Positions 7,858 to 17,279 of a stretch of 39,006 nt of DNA are shown here, piece by piece. The position numbers were made by a program, and so were the translations under genes. The DNA comes from Alphaproteobacteria bacterium. Lineage in GTDB: Bacteria > Pseudomonadota > Alphaproteobacteria > Sphingomonadales > Emcibacteraceae. Below the pieces are notes generated by a model, which saw nothing but the letters and a program-made list of their open reading frames with translations, had not been told where the DNA came from and ran no database searches. Location of the stretch: the NCBI GenBank assembly GCA_024280095.1, contig JAJRQU010000057.1, positions 1 through 39,006 on the forward strand, in the 5' to 3' direction. Position 1 is the first letter of the stretch, and every line of letters begins with the position of its first letter.

Positions 7858-9606
7858 ATGGGCGCAGATATAAGAAATAAAAATGTTTCTGTTGAGCAGG
7901 TAAAACTGCTGTCTGAAAAAACACCGTCTATGGCGTGGTTAACGCTTCTGACGGTGATTATTATTTCATTGGTATTATATGGAAATGTTGCAACATGGAT
8001 ACCCGCCCTGTTGTTTTTTAGCATGACGCTTTCGATTTTTCTCCGGCTTTGGCATCATAAAATCATGCAAAAGAATAGCGTTAACGATAATAACGCGGGG
8101 ATTCATCTGGTATTTTTTGTTGGTTTTGCTTTTATAGGCGGGTCAATTTGGGGCATTCTTGGACTGATCATACCGATATCGTCGGATATTTTTCTTTTGG
8201 TTCTTATCGCCACCTTGTTATGTGGATTGGTAGCGGCGGCGGTGCCCTATTTATCCATATATAAGATTGCTTTTTTTGCTTTTGCAATCCCCTGTATAGT
8301 TCCATTTGCTCTGCGGTGTATTTTGATGCAGCAGGAAATATTCGTCGCCATTGGCATATTGATGTTGTTATTCCTATTGGTCAATTTATTCAACAGCCAT
8401 CTTACGCAAATTAGTGTCCTGAAGAGTATTAATCTGGAGCAGAAGAACAGAGATTTAATCGAAAGTCTGAAATATGAAAAAAACAGCGCTGAGGAAGCCC
8501 GTGAAATTGCAGATCATAATAATGCCGCCAAATCGCGTTACCTTGCGGCGGCCAGCCATGATTTGAGGCAGCCCCTTAATGCGATGGGCTTTTTCGTCGA
8601 AGCCCTGAAAGACGAGAAAGATCCGGCTAAAATACAGCATCTGATCGCGCGTATATCGCAATCTTCTGATTTGCTCAGAGATTTGATCGGCTCGTTGCTT
8701 GATATGTCAAGAATCGAGGCCGGCGCTATAGAACCGCGAAAGAAGCATTTCATACTGAATGATCTTTTAACAAATATTGTTCAAGAATATGCGGATCAGG
8801 CAAATGACAAAGACATTTGCCTTGATTTTGAACCATGCCTGCAAACGGTTTATAGTGATATGGATATGCTCGGCAGAATATTACGTAACTTGGTCAGCAA
8901 TGCTGTTCAATATACAGATCACGGGTTTGTAAATATTTCCTGCGATAGGGAAAGCGGGTCGGTAACGATCAAAATTTCCGATAGCGGCAGAGGCATAGCG
9001 CAAGAAAATACACATAAAATTTTTCAGGAGTTTTATAGGGTGCCAAGTGAGGTATCTGAAGCATCGCGGGGGCTTGGCCTTGGCCTGTCAATCGTGGACG
9101 GATTATGCCGGTTGCTTGGGCATGACATAAAATTTCATTCAGAATTTGGGGTTGGTACGGTATTTTCAATAAAAGTCCCGCAAGGTGACATGAGTCTGGT
9201 GGCGACATCAGAATCTCTGAATCTTCCAGAGGAGGCCCTAGCCAAAGTTATTATTCTAAGCGATGAAGAGCAAATGCGACAATATGTAAGCGAGATGATG
9301 CGCCATTGGGGTTATATCGTCGCAGATTTTGCAAGCAGTGAAGAAGGACAGGCGTTTCTTGACTCTGAAGATTTCATACCAGATCTGATTATCTCTGACA
9401 TCAAGCTTAAGGGCGCGCCCGAGTTTGAGGCTGTCGTGAAAATTCAGAAGAATATAACCTTTAAAACGGGGCATGAAATTCCCGCCATTATTTTTACGGA
9501 GGGGCAAGAAATACCGCAAAGCCATGACTTCATGATATTGCAAAAGCCAGTGCAGCCTGCAAAACTCCGAAGTATGGCTTCTTATCTTGTGAGCGGGGAT
9601 GTTTAG
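7858..9606 (+). CDS. Membrane hybrid sensor histidine kinase
   Basis: Six hydrophobic segments (about residues 25-180) are followed by a coiled linker (190-225). A HisKA domain has His234 in AASHDLRQPLNAM. The HATPase domain has N347 in the N box, DSGRG 375-379, and RGLGLGL 404-410. The C-terminal receiver has D469/E470/E471, phospho-acceptor D514 in LIISDIKL, and K563. The SHDLRQPL variant of the H box is common in a distinct hybrid-kinase group. There is no extracytoplasmic sensor domain, so the signal is probably sensed in or at the membrane. The ATG start has GGAG about 6 nt upstream. It lies directly after the LuxR-type regulator. Confidence 0.9.
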   Translation: MGADIRNKNVSVEQVKLLSEKTPSMAWLTLLTVIIISLVLYGNVATWIPALLFFSMTLSIFLRLWHHKIMQKNSVNDNNAGIHLVFFVGFAFIGGSIWGILGLIIPISSDIFLLVLIATLLCGLVAAAVPYLSIYKIAFFAFAIPCIVPFALRCILMQQEIFVAIGILMLLFLLVNLFNSHLTQISVLKSINLEQKNRDLIESLKYEKNSAEEAREIADHNNAAKSRYLAAASHDLRQPLNAMGFFVEALKDEKDPAKIQHLIARISQSSDLLRDLIGSLLDMSRIEAGAIEPRKKHFILNDLLTNIVQEYADQANDKDICLDFEPCLQTVYSDMDMLGRILRNLVSNAVQYTDHGFVNISCDRESGSVTIKISDSGRGIAQENTHKIFQEFYRVPSEVSEASRGLGLGLSIVDGLCRLLGHDIKFHSEFGVGTVFSIKVPQGDMSLVATSESLNLPEEALAKVIILSDEEQMRQYVSEMMRHWGYIVADFASSEEGQAFLDSEDFIPDLIISDIKLKGAPEFEAVVKIQKNITFKTGHEIPAIIFTEGQEIPQSHDFMILQKPVQPAKLRSMASYLVSGDV

Positions 9607-10112
9607 TCTGATCTTGGTTTTTCATGTGTCAGAAGCCATCCTTTGCGGCCCAAACCGCCGGCAAAACCCGTGAGGGATCCATTCTGCCCAATGACCCTAT
9701 GGCAGGGCAAAACAAGGGCAATGGGATTTAAAGAATTTGCGTAGCCCACCGCTCTTGCGGCTTTTGGGCGGCCTATATCGCGGGCAAGTTCGCCGTAGCT
9801 CATTGTTGTCCCCGCGGGAATTGTGCGCAGGTTTTGCCATACCTCCTGCTGAAATTCGGTGCCGGTCAGAGCGATATTCACCGCGTTAAAGGCTAAAAAG
9901 TCTCCGGCCATATAATGATCCAGACAAGCCTTGAAATCATATGGGTCATCTCTATGTTCCAGATGATGCTGTGGATAGCTTTTCTTCAGCAAACGCAAGC
10001 AGCGATCTTCATGATCCTTGAAATCAAGCGCGCATAAGGCGCCGTCATGGAAGACGGTGATTACTGTCCCAATTTTTGAGCTAAGATAATCTATGATGAG
10101 TTTTTGTGTAAT
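9603..10112 (-). CDS. ogt: Methylated-DNA-[protein]-cysteine S-methyltransferase with apparent ATT start
   Basis: This suicide enzyme removes alkyl groups from O6-alkylguanine. The active-site PCHRVIG (Cys137 from the start used here), the wing motif MSYGELARDIGRPKAARAVG and the C-terminal GFAGGLGRKGWLL are all present. The first standard in-frame start is TTG at 9998, which would give only 131 residues and delete most of the N-terminal subdomain. The frame stays open upstream with convincing protein (TQKLIIDYLSSKIGTVITV, then FHDGALCALDF) back to an ATT at 10112 preceded by AAAGG. That gives 169 residues, the normal Ogt length. The ATT start overlaps the ada-alkA gene by 22 bp, so the two are co-translated. 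Confidence 0.85.
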   Translation of the reverse strand: MTQKLIIDYLSSKIGTVITVFHDGALCALDFKDHEDRCLRLLKKSYPQHHLEHRDDPYDFKACLDHYMAGDFLAFNAVNIALTGTEFQQEVWQNLRTIPAGTTMSYGELARDIGRPKAARAVGYANSLNPIALVLPCHRVIGQNGSLTGFAGGLGRKGWLLTHEKPRSD

Positions 10113-11569
10113 ATGACCTTTTCCGTATTGCCTGGGTCATTAGCCCATAAATACATGGCGGCATAGGCGCGCCACGGACGCCAGTCTTCGGAGATGGCTT
10201 CGAGCTTTCTGGCTGTTGGTCTTTGGCCATTTTTTTGCATACGCTTAAGCAGGACAAGATCGGAACTTGGAAAGGCGTCCGTCTCTTTCATGGCGCGCAT
10301 CGCCACATAATTTGCCGTCCATGCGCCGATCCCCGGCAAGCGGCATAACATGTCGACAAAATCCACCAGATTTGTTGCCCGCTGAAAAAAAGAAGGGTCA
10401 TCCACCAGCATCCGGGCCAGATGATGAATGGCCTTAACCCTGTTTTGGGTTATGCCCAGCCCGGACAAATCCGCATTAGCCAAAATTTGAGCTGTGGGGA
10501 AAATATGCGTTATTTTCTTTTCAGGCGTATCCGCCCTTAATCCGTGCCGGGCAACAATCCGTCCAGATAAGGTGGTTGCTGCTGCGACGGTGACTTGCTG
10601 TCCTAAAATGGCGCGGATGGTAAGCTCAAAAGGATCCCATGCGCCAATAACGCGGATGCCCGGTGTCATTTTGACGCGCCATGCCATGTCAGGATGGGCA
10701 GATAAATGACGGTTTATCGTATCAATATTACTATCAAGGTCGAATAGGCTTCTTGCGCGGGATAAAATGAGCGGGATTGAGGTTATCTCGGCATTATGAA
10801 TGGTCAGGCACAATATATCTTTATTCGGGTGGGGGAAAACGGTGAAACAACCTGATTTTCCATTGATCTGGAAACTTCGTGAATAGCGATTTTTCTTTAT
10901 GATTTCAACGCCCGGAATGGCGCGGATAGCAAGGTAAGCTGCAATATGATCCCAGTGAAAAGGGGGCGTATAGCTTAGTTGCAAAGTCAAGCTTTCGGCT
11001 TTATTCAGCAGCGCGGCAGGGTGTTTTTTTATCTCTGTCGGTTTGAGCCTGAAATTTTTCTTCAGCGCATCATTAAATCGGCGCAGGCTTTGAAAACCGG
11101 AAGCCAGGGCGACTTGGGTAACGGAAAGACTGGTTTCTGTTAAAAGTTGTTTGGCCATTAAAAGCCGCCGATTAAGCGCCACAACATTGGCTGAGGTTCC
11201 CATGTGTTTATGGAATAATCTGCGGAAGTGCCTTTCCCCAACCCCGAGTTTTTCTGCCAGCTGCGGAATATTATGGTCGTTCAAAAAACCATCAGAAATA
11301 TATCTGAGCGCCTTGGTAACCGTCGCGGATGTCCCGTGCCATCCGGGATAGTTTGGTGATAATTCTGGACGACACCTCAGGCATGGCCTAAATCCCGCAG
11401 CTTGCGCTGCGGCGGCAGAAGGCCAAAACAGGCAATTTTCTTCTTTGGGCGTTCTGGCAGGACAAATTGGCCTGCAGAATATTCCTGTGGTAATGACAGC
11501 CGTAAAGAAGCGCCCATCATAGCGTCTGTCGCGGGCCAGAACCGCCTTGTAACAACTTTTATGATCCAA
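10091..11569 (-). CDS. Ada-AlkA fusion: methyl-sensing activator and 3-methyladenine DNA glycosylase
   Basis: A 492-residue fusion. Residues 1-70 form the Ada zinc domain with C32 (FCRPIC, the methyl-phosphotriester acceptor), C36, C63 and C66. Residues 85-185 are an AraC-type helix-turn-helix. From about 195 to 300 is the AlkA N-terminal domain, and 310-490 the HhH-GPD glycosylase with LPGIGAWTANY at 411-421 and catalytic Asp437 in PSSDLVLLK. It would sense DNA methylation, activate transcription and excise alkylated purines. The separate Ogt domain of classical Ada is supplied by the overlapping downstream gene, so the pair rebuilds a full adaptive response. The start is ATG (MDHKSCYKAV). 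Confidence 0.92.
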   Translation of the reverse strand: MDHKSCYKAVLARDRRYDGRFFTAVITTGIFCRPICPARTPKEENCLFWPSAAAAQAAGFRPCLRCRPELSPNYPGWHGTSATVTKALRYISDGFLNDHNIPQLAEKLGVGERHFRRLFHKHMGTSANVVALNRRLLMAKQLLTETSLSVTQVALASGFQSLRRFNDALKKNFRLKPTEIKKHPAALLNKAESLTLQLSYTPPFHWDHIAAYLAIRAIPGVEIIKKNRYSRSFQINGKSGCFTVFPHPNKDILCLTIHNAEITSIPLILSRARSLFDLDSNIDTINRHLSAHPDMAWRVKMTPGIRVIGAWDPFELTIRAILGQQVTVAAATTLSGRIVARHGLRADTPEKKITHIFPTAQILANADLSGLGITQNRVKAIHHLARMLVDDPSFFQRATNLVDFVDMLCRLPGIGAWTANYVAMRAMKETDAFPSSDLVLLKRMQKNGQRPTARKLEAISEDWRPWRAYAAMYLWANDPGNTEKVILHKNSS

Positions 11570-11841
11570 ACTTTATCCCTGCCTCTCTTTCTTATTAAAT
11601 ATAAATAACCGAATTTATTCTGAAATTCTCGCCATTTTCGGACTCGAACGTTAATTAAATCAGTCAGTCATCCATTTTCTTATGCTGGCAGGGCGTTATG
11701 TCGATAATTTAATGTTTTTTTTAATCTTTGTTAATAAAGCTAGCATATAACAAATATATAAAATGGAATTGAAATATAGGCAGATAGGCCTCGTAGGGCC
11801 ATATAATTATAAAAATCAAGGGTAGATAGGACGTAAAAGGA
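11570..11841. other. Intergenic region between ada-alkA and the DUF2336 operon
   Basis: This 272-bp AT-rich region separates two divergently transcribed units and must hold both promoters. I see no gene in it and no clear operator. An AGGA about 9 nt before the ATG at 11842 is the likely ribosome site of the DUF2336 gene. Confidence 0.4.
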
Positions 11842-12966
11842 ATGCTAAGCACGAAGGTAGCATCCAAGGATTTATTAATTCTGGCACAGGAAAAGTCTGT
11901 TTCTGCCAGAAGTGAGCTGCTTGAAAATATCTCGGACTTATTTTTATCTCCCGAGGGACGATTGAATGAGCATGAGCGCGCTCTCATGAATGATGTTTTG
12001 TTGAAACTCATCAATTCAGTAGAAAAAAATGTTAAAAAAGAACTGAGCAAACGCTTAGCCAATATAGACGATGTTTCCCCTGAACTGGCCGCAAAGCTCG
12101 CCAGCGAATCCATTGATATTGCAGAACCCATGTTGCGGAAAAGCGGCGTACTCAAAGACGAGCAATTGATTGAAATCATTCGCAACCGGTCTGATGCGCA
12201 CCGCATGGTCATCGCTATTCGCTCCCACGTGAGCGAAGATGTCAGCGGGGAATTGATTGAAAATGGAAGTGAAGATGTTCTCGAAGCCCTTATTCGCAAT
12301 GAAAACGCAGAACTTTCAGAACTTTCTATAAAGTATCTGGTTGCGGAATCGAAAAATGTTGACCGTTTCCAGGAACCACTTTTGAACCGCGAGGATCTTC
12401 CTGTAGACATGGCTTATCGTATGTATTGGTGGGTTTCAGCGGCCTTGCGGCGTAAAATTGTATTAGAATTCAATCTGGACAGCTCTATGGTAGATGATAT
12501 GCTCGAAATGGCGACGAAATCAGCCCTTCAGCACCATAATTCTACGGATGGCGTTATGAGGACAGCTCTTAAACTTGCCAAGGAACTAGCCCGTAAAAAT
12601 CAATTGACGATCATATTTTTGCGACAATGCCTGCGGCAGGAAAAAGTAAATTTATTTGTGGCAGGTCTGTCGGAAATGACAGGCCTGGACGTAAAAATTA
12701 TCTGGCGCGCCATGCGAGAGCGTACAGGGGAAAGCCTGGCCATTATCGCGAAATCCCTTGAAATAGATCGTGATAGTTTTGCGTCCATTTTCTTGTTAGT
12801 CATACAGTCCCGTACAGGCGGCAAGGCCAGAACAACCGGACTGGTAAATTCTATTTTATCATTGTATGATGAGATTAAGGTCATAAATGCGAAGGTTGCC
12901 GTGAGGCATTGGCAACGTGACTTTGGGTTTCAAGATTCCATATTGTCTATGAAGGATGCAATATAA
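11842..12966 (+). CDS. DUF2336 family protein (first copy)
   Basis: This 374-residue, all-helical protein has no signal peptide or membrane segment. The DUF2336 hallmark is REDLPVDMAYRMYWWVSAAL (about residues 183-202), preceded by a helical-repeat-like region with LLKLINSVEKNVKKELSKRL. The biochemical function of the family is not established to my knowledge. It is found mostly in alphaproteobacteria. Only 2 nt separate it from the PAS histidine kinase that follows, so the two are almost certainly co-translated, which suggests a role tied to that kinase. A second, diverged copy lies 2.5 kb away in opposite orientation. Confidence 0.85.
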   Translation: MLSTKVASKDLLILAQEKSVSARSELLENISDLFLSPEGRLNEHERALMNDVLLKLINSVEKNVKKELSKRLANIDDVSPELAAKLASESIDIAEPMLRKSGVLKDEQLIEIIRNRSDAHRMVIAIRSHVSEDVSGELIENGSEDVLEALIRNENAELSELSIKYLVAESKNVDRFQEPLLNREDLPVDMAYRMYWWVSAALRRKIVLEFNLDSSMVDDMLEMATKSALQHHNSTDGVMRTALKLAKELARKNQLTIIFLRQCLRQEKVNLFVAGLSEMTGLDVKIIWRAMRERTGESLAIIAKSLEIDRDSFASIFLLVIQSRTGGKARTTGLVNSILSLYDEIKVINAKVAVRHWQRDFGFQDSILSMKDAI

Positions 12967-12968
12967 AA

Positions 12969-14669
12969 ATGTTTGGCAGGCCGGATCCAGATATAGCAAG
13001 AGTTAAAAGGACAGGGCAAATGCCGGTGCTAAAGCTGAAGCATCAGACAATCATTCCACTGGCTGTTGTGCGAAATATTTCAAACGGCACGAAGGTCAAT
13101 AAGCGCAGCAACAAAACTGATGCCGTTATGGAAAAGATCCATAAACTTGTTGGTCAGATGAATTTTGATTCCACTATTCCCCTATATATATCAACTGTTT
13201 CTGGTGAATTGGCATATGTTAATGAGGGCTATAAAACCCTCGTATCTTCTTGTGAAAGTGATAAAACGCCTGCGGCGGATGATACTCGTTTGCCAGCCAG
13301 TCTTACGGCAATATTGCATGAGGTTCAATTGACAAGACAGAATGTGTCCGTTGCAGAAATCATAAAAATTAACAATAATCCACGGCAATTCAGGTCTCGG
13401 CATTTTCCTGTATGCGATGATGATGGTAAAGTCATCGCCGTTGGTGGAACATATGTGGATTGTACGGAAAAAGTTCAAACTCTTGGACATGAAAACCTGA
13501 TGCAGGAGAGATTCCGTGATTTTGCGCGGGCGACATCAGACTGGTACTGGGAAATTGACCGTGATTTCAATATTACCTATGTTTCAGACAGGTTGACGGC
13601 AATCACGGGCAAACCCGGCATATTAATGAAGGGAAAATGCTTTGAAGATATTGGGGAATTAAAGTTTGATATTCCAGAACAAAGGCAGCCTGAGACGCAT
13701 TTTCTTGAGGCGAGGAAACCTTTTAGGGATCAACTGTTTCTCATCAAAAACAGTGAAGACGAACTCATATATAACCATTTGAGCGGTGTGCCGATTTTCG
13801 ATAATGCCACGGGTGAATTTCGGGGCTATCGCGGTGCGGGCATGGATGTGACCGCAAGTTATATGGCGCAGCAAGAAACATTGTCTGTCCAGAAATCGCT
13901 GGAACATACGCTCGAAGAATTGACAAATAAAAATGTTCAGCTGGATTTGGCATCGGCTGAATCAGAAGCGGCCCTTGGGGCCAAAAGTGAATTTCTTGCG
14001 GCGATGAGCCATGAACTGCGAACGCCCCTGAATGCGATCATCGGATTTGCAGAGGCGATGAAGATGGAAGTTTTTGGTGATTTAAATCCACAATATGTAT
14101 CCTATAGTAACGATATAATGTCAGCAGGTAAACATCTGCTGGCATTGATCAATGATGTGCTTGATGTGGCCGTGTTGGAAAGTGGAAAAATCAAACTTGA
14201 TGCTGAAAATATCTCATTACGGGAAATCATAGACAATGCATTGAAGCTTATCGTTTTGCGCGCTAATCGCAAAAATCTGGATATTGATGAAATAACAGTA
14301 CCAGAAGATTTCATGATTTATGTTGATGAACGACGCGCGGTACAGATTTTTGTGAATCTATTCAGTAATGCTGTGAAATTTACTCCGGATTTTGGCAAAA
14401 TCGGCCTTAAAGTTTATCAGAAAGATGCCTCTACTGTTGCCGTGACTGTTTGGGACACAGGGATCGGTATCCCAGAGGATCAACAAAAACTGGTCTTTGA
14501 AAAATTCCATCAGGCGACCGATAATATTTATTCCCGTAAAGTAGAGGGTACAGGCCTTGGGCTGCATATCTCACAGCATTTGGCCCGTCAGATGGGCGGT
14601 AATATTACGCTGCGAAGCGTTGTCAACGAAGGCTCTGAGTTTACCGTGATATTTAATTTACATGAATAA
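12969..14669 (+). CDS. PAS-domain sensor histidine kinase
   Basis: A 566-residue soluble kinase. Two PAS-like regions are visible (about 66-170, and 180-300 with WYWEIDRDFNITYVSDRL), then a coiled coil (305-340). HisKA has His348 in AAMSHELRTPLNAIIGFAEA. The HATPase has N467 (LFSNAVKF), DTGIG 496-500 and GTGLGL 527-532. The IIGFAEAMKMEVFGDL stretch is typical of the PleC/DivJ-like alphaproteobacterial group. There is no transmembrane segment and no attached receiver, so the partner regulator is elsewhere. The first 45 residues are basic and low in similarity to anything I know; a later start is possible. It is coupled to the DUF2336 gene upstream. Confidence 0.9.
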   Translation: MFGRPDPDIARVKRTGQMPVLKLKHQTIIPLAVVRNISNGTKVNKRSNKTDAVMEKIHKLVGQMNFDSTIPLYISTVSGELAYVNEGYKTLVSSCESDKTPAADDTRLPASLTAILHEVQLTRQNVSVAEIIKINNNPRQFRSRHFPVCDDDGKVIAVGGTYVDCTEKVQTLGHENLMQERFRDFARATSDWYWEIDRDFNITYVSDRLTAITGKPGILMKGKCFEDIGELKFDIPEQRQPETHFLEARKPFRDQLFLIKNSEDELIYNHLSGVPIFDNATGEFRGYRGAGMDVTASYMAQQETLSVQKSLEHTLEELTNKNVQLDLASAESEAALGAKSEFLAAMSHELRTPLNAIIGFAEAMKMEVFGDLNPQYVSYSNDIMSAGKHLLALINDVLDVAVLESGKIKLDAENISLREIIDNALKLIVLRANRKNLDIDEITVPEDFMIYVDERRAVQIFVNLFSNAVKFTPDFGKIGLKVYQKDASTVAVTVWDTGIGIPEDQQKLVFEKFHQATDNIYSRKVEGTGLGLHISQHLARQMGGNITLRSVVNEGSEFTVIFNLHE

Positions 14670-14679
14670 AGTCAGTGGG

Positions 14680-15453
14680 TTAATTGATAAACTGTTCGTT
14701 TAAAATTCTTTCCTCCAAAGTATGATGACTATCAAACATTAGATTTATTTTGATGGATGTGTCTTGTTCAACGGAAACTTTAGTGACATTGCGCACTTCT
14801 TTAATATCGGCCACTGCGCTAACAGGTCGTTTCTCAGGATCAAGAATTTCAAAAGTGACTTTTGAATTTTGCGGCAGCAAAGCCCCTTTCCAGCGCCTTG
14901 GGCGGAACGCGCTGATGGGTGTCATGGCCATGATTTCTGCTTTCATAGGAATGATTGGCCCGTGCGCCGACAGATTATAAGCTGTACTGCCTGCGGGTGT
15001 CGCCAATATAACGCCGTCACAAACCAGTTCTTCCATTCTTACCTGATCATCCACCAGAATTCTTAATGTGGCGGTTTGCCGCGTTTGGCGGAGCAGGGAA
15101 ACTTCATTAATGGCCAAGGCTTCTATCTTTTGGCCATCTTCGGTTTGGGCTGTCATTCGAAGAGGGTGCAGGGTGATTGAGGCGGCGTTATTAATCCGTT
15201 CAATAAGCCCTTCTTCATGGAAATCGTTTAGCAGAAAACCGACTGTGCCGCGATTCATGCCGAATATTGACGCCTTATGGGGCATGATGTCATGAATAAG
15301 ATGCAAAATAAACCCATCCCCGCCAAGGGCAATGATGATATCCGCATCGGATAAGGGAACGAATTCATAACGTTCCTTCAATGCCGCCGCCGCTTTTTGT
15401 GCGGCATCTGTATCAGAGGCAGCAAGAGCAATATTCTTATAACGATCAGCCAT
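14680..15453 (-). CDS. nadK: NAD kinase
   Basis: This 257-residue enzyme phosphorylates NAD to NADP. It shows the GGDG motif (44-47), GMNRGTVGFLLND (65-77), the conserved NE (116-117) and the TPAGSTAY nucleotide-binding loop (152-159) followed by SAHGPIIP. The length is typical of the short alphaproteobacterial form. The ATG has AGGA about 6 nt upstream. It converges with the PAS kinase, with 10 nt between the stops, and is followed upstream by the second DUF2336 gene in the same direction. Confidence 0.95.
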   Translation of the reverse strand: MADRYKNIALAASDTDAAQKAAAALKERYEFVPLSDADIIIALGGDGFILHLIHDIMPHKASIFGMNRGTVGFLLNDFHEEGLIERINNAASITLHPLRMTAQTEDGQKIEALAINEVSLLRQTRQTATLRILVDDQVRMEELVCDGVILATPAGSTAYNLSAHGPIIPMKAEIMAMTPISAFRPRRWKGALLPQNSKVTFEILDPEKRPVSAVADIKEVRNVTKVSVEQDTSIKINLMFDSHHTLEERILNEQFIN

Positions 15454-15515
15454 GATTATCCTGCTATGATTTTTCTGCCATTATTGCCAGTTTTAAAACT
15501 TTATGGAGCTAAAGA

Positions 15516-16631
15516 CTAGAATATAGAGCCGCCTGTGGCTTCTGCAACCCATTTTTGTATCGTTAAATGGGCTTTCTTTCTATCAAGCTTTTTAAAATGT
15601 GCAAAAGCCTTGGCCGTTTCGTCATCAGAAATTTCAGTTTCGATATTCTGTGCGGCCCGCGTGAGCTGGAAAATGGTTAAAAATACGCTTTGATCTATGC
15701 CCGCTGCGCAGCAGGAAACAGCTAAGGCCTCGGCACCCCTGTTATAAAGAAAAGAGCGCATTATTTTGCGGGGTACATTGATTATTTTTGCAAAAGCAAT
15801 CTCAAAGAGGGATGATTGCCCTTGATTCAAACATTTCATTAAAAAAGCAGGTGATAGCTTTTTGGCCTGATGCAGCTTGTTAACAAGAATAATTTCAGAC
15901 TTTTCACGGGAAACCTGATCCAGACCACCATTGGTGAGTTCTTCGATGGTCGTGAGTAAAATTTCGTCAATGTCGGATTCACTTATGTTTAAATTTGTTA
16001 ATATTGACTGTTTTAAACTATCCGATACCCATTGATACATTTTGGCGGCCATTTCTGGTGGCAGGTCAGGCCGCTCTATGATTGGTGGTTGGAGGGGCTG
16101 GGCATTCTTTGATTTTTCAATCAGGTCAGCAAAGGAGCTATTATCAATTTTTGCATCATGATTATTGAGCAGAACGATCAGTGTTTTGGTGTTGCCAACA
16201 GTGACGAGTTCGCGGCAAACATTGGAAGATATTTTCTGCCGGCTGGCTATACTCAATTGATGTTGAGCTGTTTTATGCCGGATAATTTTAATCAGTTCAT
16301 TATCGGAGAGTAATTTGCTTAATTCCAATACGGGCAGGGCAACGTCTATTTGATCATTCGCCAGCAAGACAATTAAATCAAGCGGTGCTTCCTTGTTCAA
16401 CGCCAGGCGTTCGGCCAGTTTCTTACGGACAGTCATCTCAACGGTATTGAGGAGCTTATCCAGAATTTCGGACATCAGGGTCTGCTCGGTCTGAGACAAT
16501 TCTGTGTGATATTCTTCTAGGAAACCAGTAATTTTATTGAACAGTAGGGATCGCCCCTCTGCGTTTTTTACGTAGGATAGTTGGAGAATATTAGAAATTT
16601 TCTCGTTTAGATTTGCTTGCTCTGAAGTCAT
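15516..16631 (-). CDS. DUF2336 family protein (second copy)
   Basis: A 371-residue helical protein sharing the DUF2336 hallmark RPDLPPEMAAKMYQWVSDSL and the N-terminal LLNTVEMTVRKKLAERLAL with the copy at 11842, but clearly diverged elsewhere. It lacks signal peptide and membrane helices. The NAD kinase gene follows 62 nt downstream on the same strand. Function unknown. The presence of two copies around a histidine kinase argues for a signalling role, which is inference. Confidence 0.82.
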   Translation of the reverse strand: MTSEQANLNEKISNILQLSYVKNAEGRSLLFNKITGFLEEYHTELSQTEQTLMSEILDKLLNTVEMTVRKKLAERLALNKEAPLDLIVLLANDQIDVALPVLELSKLLSDNELIKIIRHKTAQHQLSIASRQKISSNVCRELVTVGNTKTLIVLLNNHDAKIDNSSFADLIEKSKNAQPLQPPIIERPDLPPEMAAKMYQWVSDSLKQSILTNLNISESDIDEILLTTIEELTNGGLDQVSREKSEIILVNKLHQAKKLSPAFLMKCLNQGQSSLFEIAFAKIINVPRKIMRSFLYNRGAEALAVSCCAAGIDQSVFLTIFQLTRAAQNIETEISDDETAKAFAHFKKLDRKKAHLTIQKWVAEATGGSIF

Positions 16632-16829
16632 GCTTTTCGGTAATTTCTAATCGTTTTGTTACTCATAAGATACTCATCGTATTACTATATATTCTTGTAA
16701 CTATATATTTCAATAGATTAATTTTGCGTAAATCTTTAAAAACATTAAAAAAAATGGCTTTAATTCCCCCTTATTGAGGAGAATTTCAACCATGAGATTT
16801 TAATGTTTATTTGTAATTCTATGAAAAGG

Positions 16830-16871
16830 ATGTGAAAATATAATCAGTAGAAAGTGATTATCACTGATAGA
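16830..16871 (-). terminator. Possible terminator or palindromic site after the flgC-like gene
   Basis: Just past the stop of the rod-protein gene, AGTGATTATCACT forms a near-perfect 13-nt palindrome, and an outer ATCAGT/ACTGAT pair surrounds it. On the minus strand it is followed by the T-rich TTATATTTT. It could terminate the flgC-like transcript or be an operator. Confidence 0.35.
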
Positions 16872-17279
16872 TTAGACTTTTAGGAGGGCTTTAAAAGTTT
16901 CATCAATGCTGCTCAGGGTTTTGGCATTCGCTTTATAGGCATGGCTGGCTCTGATCATCTCTGCAATTTCAGCGGGAAATGACACATTGGGTAAATTAAC
17001 AAAACCGCCCTCTCCGGCAAATGATGAAGAGGGGTCATATACGGATAGGCTCGCGGGGGAAACGGATATGGTCGTGGCCCGTGTGCCGCCCGTAGGAAGC
17101 GACGTCTGTTCAACGCGCTGGGGCGTGTAACCCGCTTTGAAAGCCTGCCCGGCAACGGCGGTTCCTTGCGCCTCGGGGGAAGACCTGACCTGTGAGTTGA
17201 CAATATTATTTGCCGCCGCATTCAGGCGGGTGCTGGACGCGATTAATCCTGAAACACTGGTCTGTATTGCCTTGAACAT
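16872..17279 (-). CDS. FlgC-like flagellar basal-body rod protein
   Basis: This 135-residue protein has the N-terminal rod signature (ISVSGLIASSTRLNAAANNI, about 6-27) and the C-terminal rod helix (HAYKANAKTLSSIDETFKALLKV, 112-135). It has a short glycine/serine-rich middle, so it resembles FlgC in size and layout. It assembles in the periplasm via the flagellar export system if it is a true rod subunit. No other flagellar gene is nearby, unlike the usual flgBC-fliE cluster. It is transcribed alone. AAGAAGAG precedes the ATG. A paralogue rather than the housekeeping FlgC is likely. Confidence 0.75.
   Translation of the reverse strand: MFKAIQTSVSGLIASSTRLNAAANNIVNSQVRSSPEAQGTAVAGQAFKAGYTPQRVEQTSLPTGGTRATTISVSPASLSVYDPSSSFAGEGGFVNLPNVSFPAEIAEMIRASHAYKANAKTLSSIDETFKALLKV

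Noticed and set aside
11721-12410. 229-residue ORF on the minus strand
   Set aside because: It is antisense to the DUF2336 gene, is serine-rich shadow sequence, and has no family signature.
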